Part shown: piece by piece, positions 6,084-6,830 of the stretch
How positions within the stretch are numbered: the stretch's first letter is position 1
How the letters are laid out: every line of letters starts with the position of its first letter
Assembly (NCBI GenBank): GCA_902767455.1
Contig: CACXHH010000129.1
Span: forward strand, 1-6,830
From: an uncultured Eubacteriales bacterium
GTDB taxonomy: Bacteria > Bacillota > Clostridia > Christensenellales > Borkfalkiaceae
Direction of reading: 5' to 3'
Length of the DNA: 6,830 bases
Program-made: the position numbers and the translations under genes
Notes under the pieces: generated by a model
The model's input: the letters and a program-made list of their open reading frames with translations, nothing else
Told to the model about the DNA's origin: nothing
The model's database searches: none

Positions 6084-6353
6084 TCAGCCGCCGTCACGAT
6101 CGACGCGCCCTTTACGCATCAGCTCGTCAAGCTCTTTGCGGCTCAAAAGCGTGCCGCGTATGGCGACGGGCCCGTCTTTTTCGGGTTCTTCGGCTTTTGA
6201 AAGATAGTAAGTCACCTGTTTTTTCGCCCGTTTGCGCGGCTTCTTTTGCTCGGGCTTTTTTCGGGCGAACAGCTTAAGAAAGGCAAACGAGATAACGAAG
6301 CATATACAATACGATACGAGGACGTGTAAAAGTCCGTTGACAAAATTATTCAT
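6084..6353 (-). CDS. Small single-TM protein with a basic linker, unknown function
   Basis: I do not recognise this 89-residue protein. Residues about 5-28 form a hydrophobic helix (VNGLLHVLVSY onward), followed by a strongly basic stretch (31-45, with 10 Lys/Arg), which predicts the N-terminus outside and the tail in the cytoplasm. The tail contains VTYYLSKAEE (47-56) and a likely amphipathic helix, LLSRKELDELM (69-79), which could be a contact site. It converges on rsfS and diverges from the acidic gene at 6459. Codon use matches the surroundings and no other long frame competes better, supporting a real gene. No Shine-Dalgarno precedes the ATG; instead a TAAAAT (minus strand, 6360-6365) lies 6 bases before it, the same spacing as for nadD-yqeK, but without the TGG or a -35 box. 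Confidence 0.65.
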   Translation of the reverse strand: MNNFVNGLLHVLVSYCICFVISFAFLKLFARKKPEQKKPRKRAKKQVTYYLSKAEEPEKDGPVAIRGTLLSRKELDELMRKGRVDRDGG

Positions 6354-6399
6354 AGCCGTATTTTAAACTATTATCAAGCGATAACGTTGTCTTTATAGT
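6337..6399 (+). promoter_or_regulatory. Candidate promoters for the acidic gene at 6459
   Basis: Two alternatives are visible. TTGACA (6337-6342), inside the start of the minus-strand gene, with TATTTT (6359-6364) 16 bases on; and TTATCA (6371-6376) with TATAGT (6394-6399) 17 bases on. The first has a perfect -35 and weak -10, the second the reverse. They would give leaders of about 90 and 53 bases. The second -10 falls in a palindrome TTTATA-GT-TATAAA (6392-6405) that could be an operator. Confidence 0.35.
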
Positions 6400-6423
6400 T
6401 ATAAAAATGGTTTTATTTGTCAA
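6392..6423 (-). promoter_or_regulatory. Weak candidate promoter for the small minus-strand gene
   Basis: Read on the minus strand, TTGACA (6418-6423) is a perfect -35, but the best -10, TATAAA (6392-6397), lies 20 bases away, longer than the usual 16-18. Transcription would start near 6385, about 30 bases before the ATG. Together with the plus-strand candidates this fills most of the divergent region 6354-6458, in which I see no gene. Confidence 0.25.
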
Positions 6424-6458
6424 AAATACCAGACGTAAGATTATTTGGAGGAGTTAAG

Positions 6459-6830
6459 ATGAATTTCGATAACGAACGTCTTTTTGAGGACGAACAAGTA
6501 TCTTTATCCGAAACGGTCGGCAAGGAAGCCGAGATCGCTCAAACGCCCGCTGACGCGGAAAGCGCGGCGACCGCTTCCACCGAAACCGAAAGCGCCGCGA
6601 GTTTCGACGGCGTAAGCCCCGTCGGGAATAACGATTACGAAGCCGGCAGGAGCCGTCTTGCCGCCGAAGATTTTGTGCGCGCGGAACAGACTTTCGGCGA
6701 TGACGAAGGCGATAAAAAAGAGAACGAACTCGCCGAGCAGACGCCCGACGGTGAAACCGAAGAAAGTTACGGTTACGACGATTTTGCCGAAAGCTATCTT
6801 CAGGACGAAGAGCAGGCTCAACCCGCGCAA
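6459..6830 (+). CDS. Highly acidic, probably disordered protein N-terminus, 3' partial
   Basis: The frame is open from the ATG at 6459 to the right edge, giving 124 residues. The start is well supported by GGAGGAG (6447-6453), 5 bases upstream. By my count about 35 residues are Asp/Glu against 7 Lys/Arg, with many Ala, Ser, Thr and Gln and few bulky hydrophobics; there is no signal peptide, TM helix or recognisable domain. Two loosely similar segments occur (NDYEAGRSRL near 58-67 and YGYDDFAESYL near 104-114), possibly short binding motifs. Such acidic, low-complexity N-termini often precede a folded domain or membrane segment, which must lie beyond the window, so no function can be given. 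An antisense frame over 6504-6830 is a shadow of this codon pattern. Confidence 0.75.
   Translation, partial: MNFDNERLFEDEQVSLSETVGKEAEIAQTPADAESAATASTETESAASFDGVSPVGNNDYEAGRSRLAAEDFVRAEQTFGDDEGDKKENELAEQTPDGETEESYGYDDFAESYLQDEEQAQPAQ

Noticed and set aside
1..6830. tRNA, rRNA, CRISPR, insertion sequence or prophage elements
   Set aside because: I saw no cloverleaf-like sequence, direct repeat array, transposase or terminal inverted repeats on either strand.

Overview
The window looks like chromosomal DNA from an uncultivated, probably gut-associated, spore-forming Clostridia-type Bacillota. This rests on four things: a SpoIIQ-like M23 protein, Gram-positive-style lipoproteins (one M1 peptidase, one BspA-type leucine-rich-repeat protein), the conserved nadD/yqeK/rsfS cluster, and sigma-A-type promoters with an extended -10. 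The lineage is an inference; a Christensenellales/Borkfalkiaceae-like origin would fit the base composition and gene style but cannot be proved here. TGA acts as a stop (rsfS and the small minus-strand gene), so the code is standard.

Layout. (1) Positions 2-2208, plus strand: the 3' part of a SpoIIQ-like membrane-anchored M23 peptidase, then an M1-family aminopeptidase-like lipoprotein. The 77-base gap holds two hairpins; the second looks like a terminator but carries the Shine-Dalgarno of the next gene in its 3' arm. (2) Positions 2209-3621: an independent unit with a near-consensus promoter, a short 5' UTR with a perfect hairpin, an LRR_5 lipoprotein gene and a strong intrinsic terminator. 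(3) Positions 3620-4477, minus strand: a four-TM protein with a central segment resembling a degenerate Mrr/restriction-endonuclease-like fold, convergent with the LRR gene. (4) Positions 4513-6042, plus strand: a promoter only 6 bases before the ATG of a fused NadD-YqeK protein, followed after 13 bases by rsfS. (5) Positions 6084-6353, minus strand: a small single-TM protein. (6) Positions 6459-6830, plus strand: the start of a very acidic protein that runs off the window.

How the genes relate. nadD-yqeK and rsfS form a housekeeping operon linked to NAD/nucleotide metabolism and ribosome silencing. The NadD half has lost key active-site residues while the YqeK half keeps all its metal ligands, so the fusion may now act mainly as a dinucleotide hydrolase. 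The two lipoproteins and the M23 protein act at or outside the membrane. I found no tRNA, rRNA, CRISPR, insertion sequence or phage gene, and no clear multi-gene novel system. The points most worth following are the degenerate NadD fusion, the probable leaderless start of that operon, the membrane-bound Mrr-like protein, and the SD-bearing terminator-like hairpin.
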